35,878 bases of DNA from Atopobium sp. oral taxon 810 str. F0209 (GTDB taxonomy: Bacteria; Actinomycetota; Coriobacteriia; Coriobacteriales; Atopobiaceae): positions 1-35,878 of the forward strand of contig NZ_KE952940.1 of the NCBI RefSeq assembly GCF_000466405.1. Reading direction: 5' to 3'. Below are positions 1 to 7,115 of the stretch, in pieces. The notes under the pieces were generated by a model. The model did no database searches. It saw nothing but the letters and a program-made list of their open reading frames with translations, and was not told the DNA's origin. The translations under genes and the position numbers were made by a program. Every line of letters starts with the position of its first letter. The stretch's first letter is position 1.

Positions 1-39
1 TGCTTGACAAGCCATAGCTGGTCTCCCTTTTACCCACAT

Positions 40-144
40 CGGGTTCAAGAAGCGCCCTTGCGGAAATTTTTACCAGCGGTTTTGTGGCGTATAAGGTACG
101 GTTTTGAACCGTCTGCATAAAAGGAGATGCAACGGGTTCAAGAA
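40..144. repeat. 12-bp direct repeat CGGGTTCAAGAA (two copies)
   Basis: CGGGTTCAAGAA occurs at 40-51 and again at 133-144, both upstream of engB. The copies are 93 nt apart. They could be protein-binding sites or chance. Nothing identifies a cognate regulator. Confidence 0.35.
98..112. promoter_or_regulatory. Dyad ACGGTT-TTG-AACCGT upstream of engB
   Basis: This is a perfect 6-bp inverted repeat with a 3-bp centre. It lies just downstream of a TATAAG sequence (90-95) that could serve as a -10 element with a poor -35 (TTTTTA, 67-72). It is operator-like in position, but the promoter assignment is weak. Confidence 0.3.
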
Positions 145-277
145 ACACCTGCAGCAAAAAAGCTTGCTTCAGGCGTAGGGACCTTTCAGCAATCTACTAT
201 TCAACGGGCACTTTTTACTGCACAGCAAAGAGTAAAAGATTCTGGCACAATGAGAGGACTCGGCTGGAGGAGTGTGC

Positions 278-874
278 ATGTCTATTAATTATCAACAGGT
301 TCACTTTGCGGCTGCCTATGGCACTGCTGCGCAATTACCCGAATCTACTCGCCCAGAAGTCTCTTTTGCAGGACGCTCCAATGTGGGCAAGTCATCACTC
401 ATGAATCGACTTTTTAATCGTCGCGGCTTGGTCAAGGTTTCGTCCAAACCAGGAAAGACAACCACCATCAACTTCTTTCCCACTGATATGGTCGATTTTG
501 TCGATTTACCTGGTTATGGCTTTGCAAAAGTCAGCGCGAGTGAACGCCAGCGCTGGAGCGAGCTAATGAATGGGTATTTTGAACAGCCTCGCCAGCATGC
601 TTTGGTAGTATGTCTTATCGATATCCGTCACGATGCAAGTCCTCTTGACGTTCAAATGGTTAACTACCTTGCCGACCATCAGCTTCCCATGGCAATTGTT
701 TTGACCAAAGCAGACAAGCTGAGCAAACAAAAACAGGTCAAGCAAACACGCACGCTTTGTGCCCAGCTCAAAGCCCCTGGGGATACTCCTGTATTGATTT
801 GCTCGTCAGAGACAGGACAGGGCATTGAGGACCTACGTACTCTTATCAGCGATTTTGTATCCGCTTCGGCATAA
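278..874 (+). CDS. engB: Ribosome biogenesis GTP-binding protein EngB (YihA/YsxC)
   Basis: EngB is a TrmE-Era-EngA-EngB-type GTPase needed for late assembly of the large ribosomal subunit in the cytoplasm. The motifs appear in order: G1 GRSNVGKSS (residues about 32-40), the G2 threonines, G3 DLPGYGFA, G4 TKADK and G5 CSSETG. The length of 198 residues is usual for the family. A GTG at 272 is in frame, but GGAGG at 266-270 is only 1 nt from it and 7 nt from the ATG at 278, so I chose the ATG. The gene opens a forward operon: the next start follows the stop after 2 nt. Identification is firm. Confidence 0.97.
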   Translation: MSINYQQVHFAAAYGTAAQLPESTRPEVSFAGRSNVGKSSLMNRLFNRRGLVKVSSKPGKTTTINFFPTDMVDFVDLPGYGFAKVSASERQRWSELMNGYFEQPRQHALVVCLIDIRHDASPLDVQMVNYLADHQLPMAIVLTKADKLSKQKQVKQTRTLCAQLKAPGDTPVLICSSETGQGIEDLRTLISDFVSASA

Positions 875-876
875 CC

Positions 877-2451
877 ATGCGTGATTGTGATGTCTTGGTC
901 ATAGGCTCAGGTATTGCAGGCACTACCGCTGCCCTTGCTGCCGCTAAAACTGGCGCACGTGTCATACTAGCAAGCACGGCTAGCATCTTTTCTGGCTCAA
1001 GCTTTTTTGGTGGCACGTGGGGTCTTGGGCTCATCAGCCCCCAAGACATATCAGATGAAGCAGAACTCGCACAGACAATACAAGCTGTTGGACGTGGAAT
1101 GGCAGTACCTACCCTGATCACGCAGTTTGTCAAAGGCATCAAACCCGCGATTCAACAGCTTGAATCGCGCGGTGTTCACCTACGTCATGCCAAAGCTGCC
1201 GAGCAGCAAGAATTCATTCCCTGCTTTGACCACAAGCAACGCAGTTGGTATGGCCTTGGTCGCAGCGCATATCGTAAAGCAATTGCAGATGCCCTTGAAA
1301 TGCAACAGGTGGTGCAGCTCCCCTACCATGAACTAATCGACCTGCTGGAAGATGACCATGGCATTTGCGGAGCTCTGCTTTATGACTCAACCCATAGTGA
1401 ATTGAGACAGATCAAAGCGGGTGCAGTCGTACTTGCAACAGGCGGTTTTGGTGGACTTTTTGGTCGTACTTTAACTATGCCTGATGTACTGGGCACTGCT
1501 CAGGCTATTGCTCTAAAACATGGAGCCGCACTTATCAACGCAGAATTCATCCAGATTATGCCAGGGCTTTTGAGTCCCAAAAAGGGAATCGTTTTTAATG
1601 AGAAAAGCTTCCGTTTTGCTTGTCTAGAGGGATTTGAGAAGCAAAACTTACCTGATCTTATGACAGCTCGCGCAGGCCATGGACCCTTCTCAGCAAGCCT
1701 GCCTGACCATCTTGTTGATCTTGCTATCGCTGGCCAGGCCGGTGGAGCAAAACTAAGTTATACGGTACCTGATGTACTTCCCGAATTTATGCAGACCTAT
1801 GCAGACTGGTTTTACAACAGCTTTAACTGCAGTCCCTTTGAAAACGTACGCATTGCCCCCTATGCTCATGCCGCAAACGGAGGCATTTATATTGACAACT
1901 CAGCTTCCTGTGACGTACCTGGACTTTTTGCCTGCGGAGAAGCAACGGGTGGTATGCATGGAGCAGACCGAATAGGAGGTCTTTCCAGCGCCAACTGCCT
2001 CGTCTTTGGCGAAATTGCGGGTCAGGCTGCAGCAGCATACGCACAAAACCATACGACAAAAATGCAAAACATAGCTTTGCCCACAAAGGCCACCAGCATT
2101 ACAGATTGCCAACACGCACTCAAACAAATTCGCAGCATTATGGATACAAACTGCTTGCTGGGGCGAGAGAGTAGAACGCTTACCTACGCTCAGCAGCAAT
2201 TATCTCATATCCAAAGTCAGCTATCTCAACACTCCACACCATGCTCAGATCCTCGAAGCATCGCTTTTACAACGCGCGCTACACACGCTTGTCTCAGCGC
2301 ACGAGCTCTTGTTGCAGCAATGCTTGCGCGTCCTGAAAGCCGCGGATCGCATTTCCGACATGACTTCCCCACGGCAAATTCCGCCTGTGCTCAACCTCAT
2401 ACTCTCACCCTTCACAACGAAGAATTTGACATCGCACCGGTTATTTTTTAG
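877..2451 (+). CDS. FAD-dependent oxidoreductase, fumarate reductase / L-aspartate oxidase-like, altered active site
   Basis: This 524-residue flavoprotein starts with the Rossmann FAD motif VLVIGSGIAG (7-16). It also has ATGG (187-190) and the family's C-terminal FAD motif around GLFACGEATGGMHGADRIGG. Compared from memory with FrdA and NadB, His331 in HAANGG and Arg365 in HGADR occupy positions of conserved substrate-binding residues. The usual QxHPT motif reads QIMPG (M228 for His), and the catalytic-Arg segment (PRD in FrdA) reads LPD. It may therefore use a substrate other than fumarate, succinate or aspartate. There is no iron-sulfur subunit, nadA or nadC nearby. The start is 2 nt after engB with no clear SD, so it is probably translationally coupled. 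The fold is sure; the substrate is unknown. Confidence 0.8.
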   Translation: MRDCDVLVIGSGIAGTTAALAAAKTGARVILASTASIFSGSSFFGGTWGLGLISPQDISDEAELAQTIQAVGRGMAVPTLITQFVKGIKPAIQQLESRGVHLRHAKAAEQQEFIPCFDHKQRSWYGLGRSAYRKAIADALEMQQVVQLPYHELIDLLEDDHGICGALLYDSTHSELRQIKAGAVVLATGGFGGLFGRTLTMPDVLGTAQAIALKHGAALINAEFIQIMPGLLSPKKGIVFNEKSFRFACLEGFEKQNLPDLMTARAGHGPFSASLPDHLVDLAIAGQAGGAKLSYTVPDVLPEFMQTYADWFYNSFNCSPFENVRIAPYAHAANGGIYIDNSASCDVPGLFACGEATGGMHGADRIGGLSSANCLVFGEIAGQAAAAYAQNHTTKMQNIALPTKATSITDCQHALKQIRSIMDTNCLLGRESRTLTYAQQQLSHIQSQLSQHSTPCSDPRSIAFTTRATHACLSARALVAAMLARPESRGSHFRHDFPTANSACAQPHTLTLHNEEFDIAPVIF

Positions 2452-2499
2452 GACTTTTTGTTTGTTGCTCGTCGCATACCTATGGATTCCCACCGTAAG

Positions 2500-2517
2500 T
2501 CCTATCTGAGGGTAGGA
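2500..2517 (+). promoter_or_regulatory. Small RNA hairpin in the gap before the pyrophosphatase gene
   Basis: TCCTATC-TGAG-GGTAGGA can form a 7-bp stem with one G-U pair and a 4-nt loop. No T-tract follows, so it is not an intrinsic terminator. It lies in the 150-nt gap between the flavoprotein gene and the pyrophosphatase gene and could be an mRNA processing or stability element. Confidence 0.3.
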
Positions 2518-2601
2518 ATGACCATGAAACGCTGTACCATTCCTGCACAACAAGATAAAGTACGTGCATCACTTTGCGCGTCAACTTCGCAGGAGGCATG
2601 T

Positions 2602-4263
2602 ATGCCCGAAAACATTCGTAAGGTCAACGTAATCGGCCACCTTCACCCAGATACGGACAGCATCTGCTCTGCCATTTCTTACGCTTATCTCAAAAATCAC
2701 ACGGGCGAGCATATCTATGAGCCTCGTCGCGCAGGCACCATCAACCGTGAGACTGCTTTTGTTCTTAATCATTTTGGATTCAAGGAGCCAGAACTCATCA
2801 CCACAGTCACTCCCCAGATTAAAGATATTCAAATTCAAAAATCTGAGGGCATCGATGCAGATATGAGTCTGTTTAGCGCTTGGAACAAGATGCGCGATAC
2901 CAAAGTTGATACGCTCTGCATTACCGACGAAAACAACGACTTACAAGGCATCATTGCGATCAAAGATATCGCTAATGCCAATATGGATATCTTTGATAAC
3001 AGTGTTCTTTCTGCGGCACACACCAAGTATCGCAATGTTGTTGAAACCCTCAAGGGTGAAATGGTACTCGGTGATCCCGAAGCCCGTATTGAACGTGGCG
3101 CCGTAACTGTAGGCACCACCCCCGAGCTGATGGAAAACTCCGTCCACGAGGGTGATATTGTTTTGGTCACCAATCGTTTTGAGACCCAGCTATTTGCTGT
3201 TGAATCCAATGTCAGCTGCATGGTAGTGTGCGCTGGCGCACGTATTTCTGGCGTAGTAAAAAAATCTGCCGAGGAAAAAGGTATCGCTGTCATTACCACA
3301 CCATATGACACCTTTGCTGCTTCTCGTCTTATCACGATGTCGTTGCCTGTACGCGACCGTATGCTCACCGACGGTATCCTGCGTTTCTCAGTAGATACCT
3401 CTGTAGATGAAGCACGCAAGGTTATCGCCCAGTCTCGCCACCGTTTCTTCCCCGTGTTGGATGAAAACGGCCATTATGCTGGCGTTGTCTCGGTACCCAA
3501 TCTGCTGTCAGTCAACCGCAAGCATGTCATTTTGGTCGATCATAACGAGCGCGCTCAGGCTGTCGATGGTCTTGAAGAAGCCATCATTATGGAAATCATC
3601 GACCACCACCGCATTGGCACTATCGAGACCTCTCAGCCTGCCTACTTCCGCAATGAACCCGTGGGCTGCACCTGCACTATTCTCTATAGCATCTACCAAG
3701 AACTAGGTGTCGAGATTCCCAAGAATATCGCTGGATTGATGATGTCAGCAATTCTATCTGACACCTTAATGTTCCGCTCCCCCACCTGCACCCAGCGTGA
3801 CCGTGTTGCGGGCAAGGCATTAGCTGCTATCTGTGGTGAAGATATAGAGCCTTACGCAGATGCTATGTTTGATGCAGGCGCCGACGTCAGTGGTCGTACT
3901 GCCGAGGAGGTCTTTAACTCAGACTTCAAGATCTTTAGTCGTGGTCAAGCAAAGTTTGGCGTGGGCCAAGGCTCGTACATGACTGCCAATAGTCGCAAGG
4001 CTGCTGAGGCTCTTGTGGGTCCCTACCTTAAAGAAGCCGCTGCTGCCAACGACATCCCCATGGTCTTCTACATGTTTACCGATGTAAAAAGCCAAACTAC
4101 CGAATTGCTGTACTACGGTGTTGGCGCCGATGATATTGCTCGTCGCGCCTTTGGTGTCGAGCCCGTTGATGGAATCTTTACTCTGCCTGGCATAGTGAGC
4201 CGCAAAAAGCAGATGATTCCACCTATCATGGCAGCTTTCCAGAATCTTGAGGAAGCCGACTAA
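2602..4263 (+). CDS. Family II (manganese-dependent) inorganic pyrophosphatase with CBS-DRTGG-CBS insert
   Basis: The enzyme hydrolyses pyrophosphate to phosphate and is a DHH-superfamily cytosolic protein. The N-terminal metal site VIGHLHPDTDS (10-20), DHNE (from residue 313) and DHH (334-336) are all present. The DHHA2-type C-terminal domain follows. Between the first two metal motifs lies a long insert with two CBS domains, the second near the RFFPVLDENGHYAGVVSV segment, around a DRTGG-like domain. In studied CBS-PPases this module binds adenine nucleotides and tunes activity. An in-frame reading continues upstream to 2458, but AGGAGG at 2591-2596 sits 5 nt before ATG 2602 and the protein then begins as family members do (553 residues). 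Next is trmB after 14 nt. Confidence 0.93.
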   Translation: MPENIRKVNVIGHLHPDTDSICSAISYAYLKNHTGEHIYEPRRAGTINRETAFVLNHFGFKEPELITTVTPQIKDIQIQKSEGIDADMSLFSAWNKMRDTKVDTLCITDENNDLQGIIAIKDIANANMDIFDNSVLSAAHTKYRNVVETLKGEMVLGDPEARIERGAVTVGTTPELMENSVHEGDIVLVTNRFETQLFAVESNVSCMVVCAGARISGVVKKSAEEKGIAVITTPYDTFAASRLITMSLPVRDRMLTDGILRFSVDTSVDEARKVIAQSRHRFFPVLDENGHYAGVVSVPNLLSVNRKHVILVDHNERAQAVDGLEEAIIMEIIDHHRIGTIETSQPAYFRNEPVGCTCTILYSIYQELGVEIPKNIAGLMMSAILSDTLMFRSPTCTQRDRVAGKALAAICGEDIEPYADAMFDAGADVSGRTAEEVFNSDFKIFSRGQAKFGVGQGSYMTANSRKAAEALVGPYLKEAAAANDIPMVFYMFTDVKSQTTELLYYGVGADDIARRAFGVEPVDGIFTLPGIVSRKKQMIPPIMAAFQNLEEAD

Positions 4264-4277
4264 GCAAGGACGTACAC

Positions 4278-5117
4278 ATGCATGCGCTTCACCTACGTCT
4301 CCCCAAGGGTTTTGTCCTTGAGGAACGACTCGCCCGCTATGCGGACGCAATCGAAACTTCTCCTTCCCAGCTTGCAGGCCTGTGGGCAACAGCCTGCAAG
4401 CCTCTTGATGGAAGTTCGAGCTCTGCTTTTCGCGAAGTTCATTTAGATTTAGGTTGTGGCAAAGGCGCTTTTCTTGTCGAAGCTGCTCGCCGCAACCCTG
4501 ATGTACTCTTTCTTGGCATCGACAATGAACCTGTATGCATCGCCTATGCTGCTCAGGCAGTTTGTGAAGCAGAGCTTAAAAACGCCGTGCTCATCCCTGG
4601 TACTGCTGAGCGCCTAGAAGATTTTTTTGCACCAGCTGAACTGGACCGTATCTATATCAACTTTCCAACTCCCCACCCCAAACGACGTCATGCCAAACTA
4701 CGTCTCACACATGTAGCTCAACTCGCTGCGCTGAGGCGCTTTCTTGCACCAGAAGCCAAAATAGTCTTTAAGACAGATAGCACACCGCTTTGGCTTTACT
4801 CACGTCCACAGTTTGAAATGGCTGGTTATGACATTTGCTGGGTGAGCAATGATGTACGTCGAGACCATCCAGGAGATCCCGAAACTGGATATGAACAAAG
4901 ACTCACTGCTCAAGGGGCTCAGGTTCATGGGATTTGTGCTGTAGCCAACCCCAAATATATTCCTAGTACAGACGAGCTAGCGCTGGCCGAGAAAGCTGTC
5001 TCGCAGAGCTTGGTAGATTATCTTCCCGATGACCTCAATACCATGGATTACATACCCCACGGTATGAAGGCCACCGTCATCAATCTACGCAATCTCAAAG
5101 CCAAACAGCAACGCTAA
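4278..5117 (+). CDS. trmB: tRNA (guanine-N7-)-methyltransferase, divergent TrmB
   Basis: A class I SAM-dependent methyltransferase of the TrmB family, which makes m7G46 in tRNA. The SAM-binding motif LDLGCGKG (56-63), the family segment INFPTPHPKRRHAK (127-140), KTDSTP (165-170) and TGYE (203-206) are visible. At 279 residues it is longer than the usual 210-240, with extra sequence at the N-terminus. The nearly invariant PDPW motif reads PTPH here, so Asp is Thr131 and Trp is His133. The Arg three positions after the conserved His (the R154 position of the E. coli enzyme, as I recall it) reads Leu141. It closes the forward operon 14 nt after the pyrophosphatase and converges on folP. The family is sure; full activity on the standard site is not. 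Confidence 0.83.
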   Translation: MHALHLRLPKGFVLEERLARYADAIETSPSQLAGLWATACKPLDGSSSSAFREVHLDLGCGKGAFLVEAARRNPDVLFLGIDNEPVCIAYAAQAVCEAELKNAVLIPGTAERLEDFFAPAELDRIYINFPTPHPKRRHAKLRLTHVAQLAALRRFLAPEAKIVFKTDSTPLWLYSRPQFEMAGYDICWVSNDVRRDHPGDPETGYEQRLTAQGAQVHGICAVANPKYIPSTDELALAEKAVSQSLVDYLPDDLNTMDYIPHGMKATVINLRNLKAKQQR

Positions 5118-5131
5118 AAGACGCCTTGCTT

Positions 5132-5995
5132 TTAGGAGGCCTCCTGTATTGCACGAAGCATCCGAAATGCCTGCGCCGTAGCTGCCACGTCATGTACACG
5201 CGCTACTGCTGCTCCATGTGCCGCAGCATAACAAGCGCCAGTAACCGACCCAAAGACTCGCTCGTCCGCCTTGGCAACGCCAGTAATCTCGCCCACAAAA
5301 CGTTTGCGCGAGATTGCCACCATCAAAGGCCAACCTAATTCTGAGAGCTGACGGGTTGCACGAAGCAAAGATAAATTATGATCCGTTGTCTTGCCAAAAC
5401 CGGGACCAGGATCAATGCAAATACGCTCGTGAGCAATACCTGCCTCTTCAAGCATCTGGGCCTGCCCACAGAGATAACGTGAAATATCCTTTACGACATC
5501 TTCGTATTGGGGAGCCAACTGCATGCCCTTTGGCTCGCCCAACATATGCATCACTACAAGACCTGCACCACAGCCCCTTGCAACCTCTACCATATTGGAA
5601 TCGCGAAAACCTGATACGTCATTGATGATAGACGCCCCAGCTTCCACACAGGCACGTGCGACCTCGGCGTGACGCGTATCAACCGACACCACAATATTTC
5701 GTACTACAAGCTCTTGTACCACAGGCAGTACGCGTGAAAGCTCCTCTGAAGGCGCCACCTCATCCGATCCAGGACGCGTCGACTCTCCACCTACATCAAT
5801 GATGTCTGCACCCTGCTCAATCATGAGCTGCGCTGCTTCAACCGCCTGCATCACTGATGTAAAACGTCCGCCATCGGAAAAAGAGTCAGGAGTGACATTG
5901 AGGATGCCCATGACAAGAGGATGTGAGAGCTCAAGTTGATACTGCCCACACTGCCAGTATTTAGGTTTTTCTGGATGCAATCCTTCTCTGGTCAT
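5132..5995 (-). CDS. folP: Dihydropteroate synthase
   Basis: Condenses 7,8-dihydropterin pyrophosphate with para-aminobenzoate in folate synthesis and is the target of sulfonamides. The family motifs are all present in a TIM-barrel order: GILNVTPDSFSDGG, GGESTRPG, VSVDTRHAEVA, INDVSGF, DPGPGFGKT and SRKRF. The length of 287 residues is normal. The ATG at 5993-5995 is preceded by an AAGGGGG ribosome site. No other folate gene is adjacent. The gene converges with trmB, leaving only 14 nt between the stop codons. Confidence 0.97.
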   Translation of the reverse strand: MTREGLHPEKPKYWQCGQYQLELSHPLVMGILNVTPDSFSDGGRFTSVMQAVEAAQLMIEQGADIIDVGGESTRPGSDEVAPSEELSRVLPVVQELVVRNIVVSVDTRHAEVARACVEAGASIINDVSGFRDSNMVEVARGCGAGLVVMHMLGEPKGMQLAPQYEDVVKDISRYLCGQAQMLEEAGIAHERICIDPGPGFGKTTDHNLSLLRATRQLSELGWPLMVAISRKRFVGEITGVAKADERVFGSVTGACYAAAHGAAVARVHDVAATAQAFRMLRAIQEAS

Positions 5996-6079
5996 GAATT
6001 ACCCCCTTGGTGTCACAGTCATATTGCAGTATGAGGATACTAGCTTGTAAGCTGCAACACCAAGTCTCAACTCAGGCGG

Positions 6080-6805
6080 CTATGGCAAGCCAGTTGAACA
6101 AGCAGCTTCAGACTCAGGATAGGCCACCACCTCTACAGTCCCCCGATAACGACCCCGAGCGCCAATCAAATCGCGCGCGCATGACAGATAGCTCTGCGCG
6201 CAGTTTTTCTTTGCATCAGGACCTTCAAAGCGACATTGACTCATCTCAGTTACGCAAACATGCTCATCTTTGCGTAGACCTCGATCATGAAGAGGTATAC
6301 CACCCACCATGCGCCACTCACCATCAATATGTGCAATCCTCAAACCTAATAGTCCGTCTTCCCAGTTTTCATTACGTGCCACCAATCCATTGTGCAGATG
6401 AAAAAGCTGTTTGCTTTTGCTATCCGCTAACAGTGCAGTCCCATGTTCCTCATCCTGTGCAATTACCCAAAACTGGGAGAAAAACTGCGAATGTTCTACT
6501 TGCTTCAGTTGATCAGCTGCCAGACATCGCCCGGCGCCATTGCATGCATCCATATAGTGATAAAGCGGATTATGTCCATCAGGCGCTACATAGTCAAAAA
6601 CAAGCCATTCGGTAAACATCATCTGCACTAGCTGGATATCACTCTCACATGGCATCATCAAATGCATGGCATAAGGATCGACCTCTCGCACAAAACGCTC
6701 CTGTGCCTCATGAAAACTCTCAGGATGACAGCGCTCCCAAAAATACCCAACTTCACCTACATCGTAGGCATCTTCAAAGACATATCCCTCATCTACTACA
6801 AGCAT
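6080..6805 (-). CDS. Uncharacterised protein, possibly of the SEC-C-associated type
   Basis: I do not recognise this 241-residue protein firmly. It is acidic and cytosolic, with no signal peptide or membrane segment. The central part (EWLVFDY, then FFSQFWVIAQDEEHG and GLLGLRIAHIDGEWRMVGG) has the rhythm of the domain that accompanies SEC-C motifs in many bacterial proteins of unknown function, but the Cys/His SEC-C motif itself is absent. The start is set by AGGAGA 5 nt before the ATG at 6803-6805, and a longer in-frame start at 6835 lacks such a site. It lies upstream of folP (84-nt gap) and is divergent from the DUF3516 helicase across a region with repeated AGTTTA-type motifs. Confidence 0.6.
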   Translation of the reverse strand: MLVVDEGYVFEDAYDVGEVGYFWERCHPESFHEAQERFVREVDPYAMHLMMPCESDIQLVQMMFTEWLVFDYVAPDGHNPLYHYMDACNGAGRCLAADQLKQVEHSQFFSQFWVIAQDEEHGTALLADSKSKQLFHLHNGLVARNENWEDGLLGLRIAHIDGEWRMVGGIPLHDRGLRKDEHVCVTEMSQCRFEGPDAKKNCAQSYLSCARDLIGARGRYRGTVEVVAYPESEAACSTGLP

Positions 6806-6856
6806 TTTCTCTCCTAACACTTGCCTGCCATACAAGCCAGCCTAGAAGCATATGAG

Positions 6857-6920
6857 CAGTTTAGAGCCCAAAATTTGAATTTGCCTTGTCTTAAACTGAC
6901 GGTCAGCTGACCTTAAACTA
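6857..6920. promoter_or_regulatory. Operator-like cluster in the 310-bp divergent intergenic region
   Basis: The 310-bp gap between the start codons at 6805 and 7116 holds no gene. Three copies of one motif lie in it: AGTTTA at 6858-6863 (inverted), and TAAACT at 6892-6897 and 6914-6919. The last two sit in an 8-bp direct repeat CTTAAACT exactly 22 bp apart, which is two helical turns. Between them is the perfect 12-bp palindrome GGTCAGCTGACC (6901-6912). This arrangement suggests a binding site for a regulator of one or both divergent genes. I could not place a convincing -35/-10 pair. Confidence 0.45.
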
Positions 6921-7115
6921 CAGGGGCTTGACCAGCAGCTTTCTTTGTTACTCTTTCAAAAAGACCGTGCGCCCAACAACAGCTGCCAAGTTTTATCCAA
7001 GCGTTCCTTTGTGCTTTGCATAAGTCGCACCATCGCTACGCTAGGATAGAAAGAGCACAAACAGCACTATCACCAAGCAGCGCTTTTATTTATATAGGCA
7101 TTTACAGGGAGTTTT

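Larger units (their letters stand above)
1..277 (+). other. Upstream edge and leader of the engB operon
   Basis: No convincing gene is visible here. One forward frame reads four codons and then stops at 15-17, so positions 1-17 could be the tail of an upstream gene, but this is too short to identify. A 53-codon frame (127-288) starts with its SD-like AAGGAG touching the ATG and runs into engB, so I do not call it. The stretch holds a 12-bp direct repeat and a small dyad, listed separately. It is most likely the promoter and leader region of engB. Confidence 0.4.

Noticed and set aside
127-288. 53-codon frame before engB
   Set aside because: The SD-like AAGGAG touches the ATG, the frame overlaps the engB start, and the composition is not convincing.
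2458-2601. N-terminal extension of the pyrophosphatase
   Set aside because: It has a TTG start and no family similarity, and a strong SD serves ATG 2602. A start at 2518 would place the SD inside the hairpin.
5134-5145. Perfect palindrome AGGAGGCCTCCT at the trmB/folP junction, considered as a bidirectional terminator
   Set aside because: It has no loop and no T-tract on either side, and it lies in the last codons of folP.
6007-6615. 202-codon frame on the plus strand opposite the unrecognised protein
   Set aside because: It is antisense to a gene with a clear SD and start and shows no domain; His/Gln/Pro-rich composition is typical of a shadow frame.
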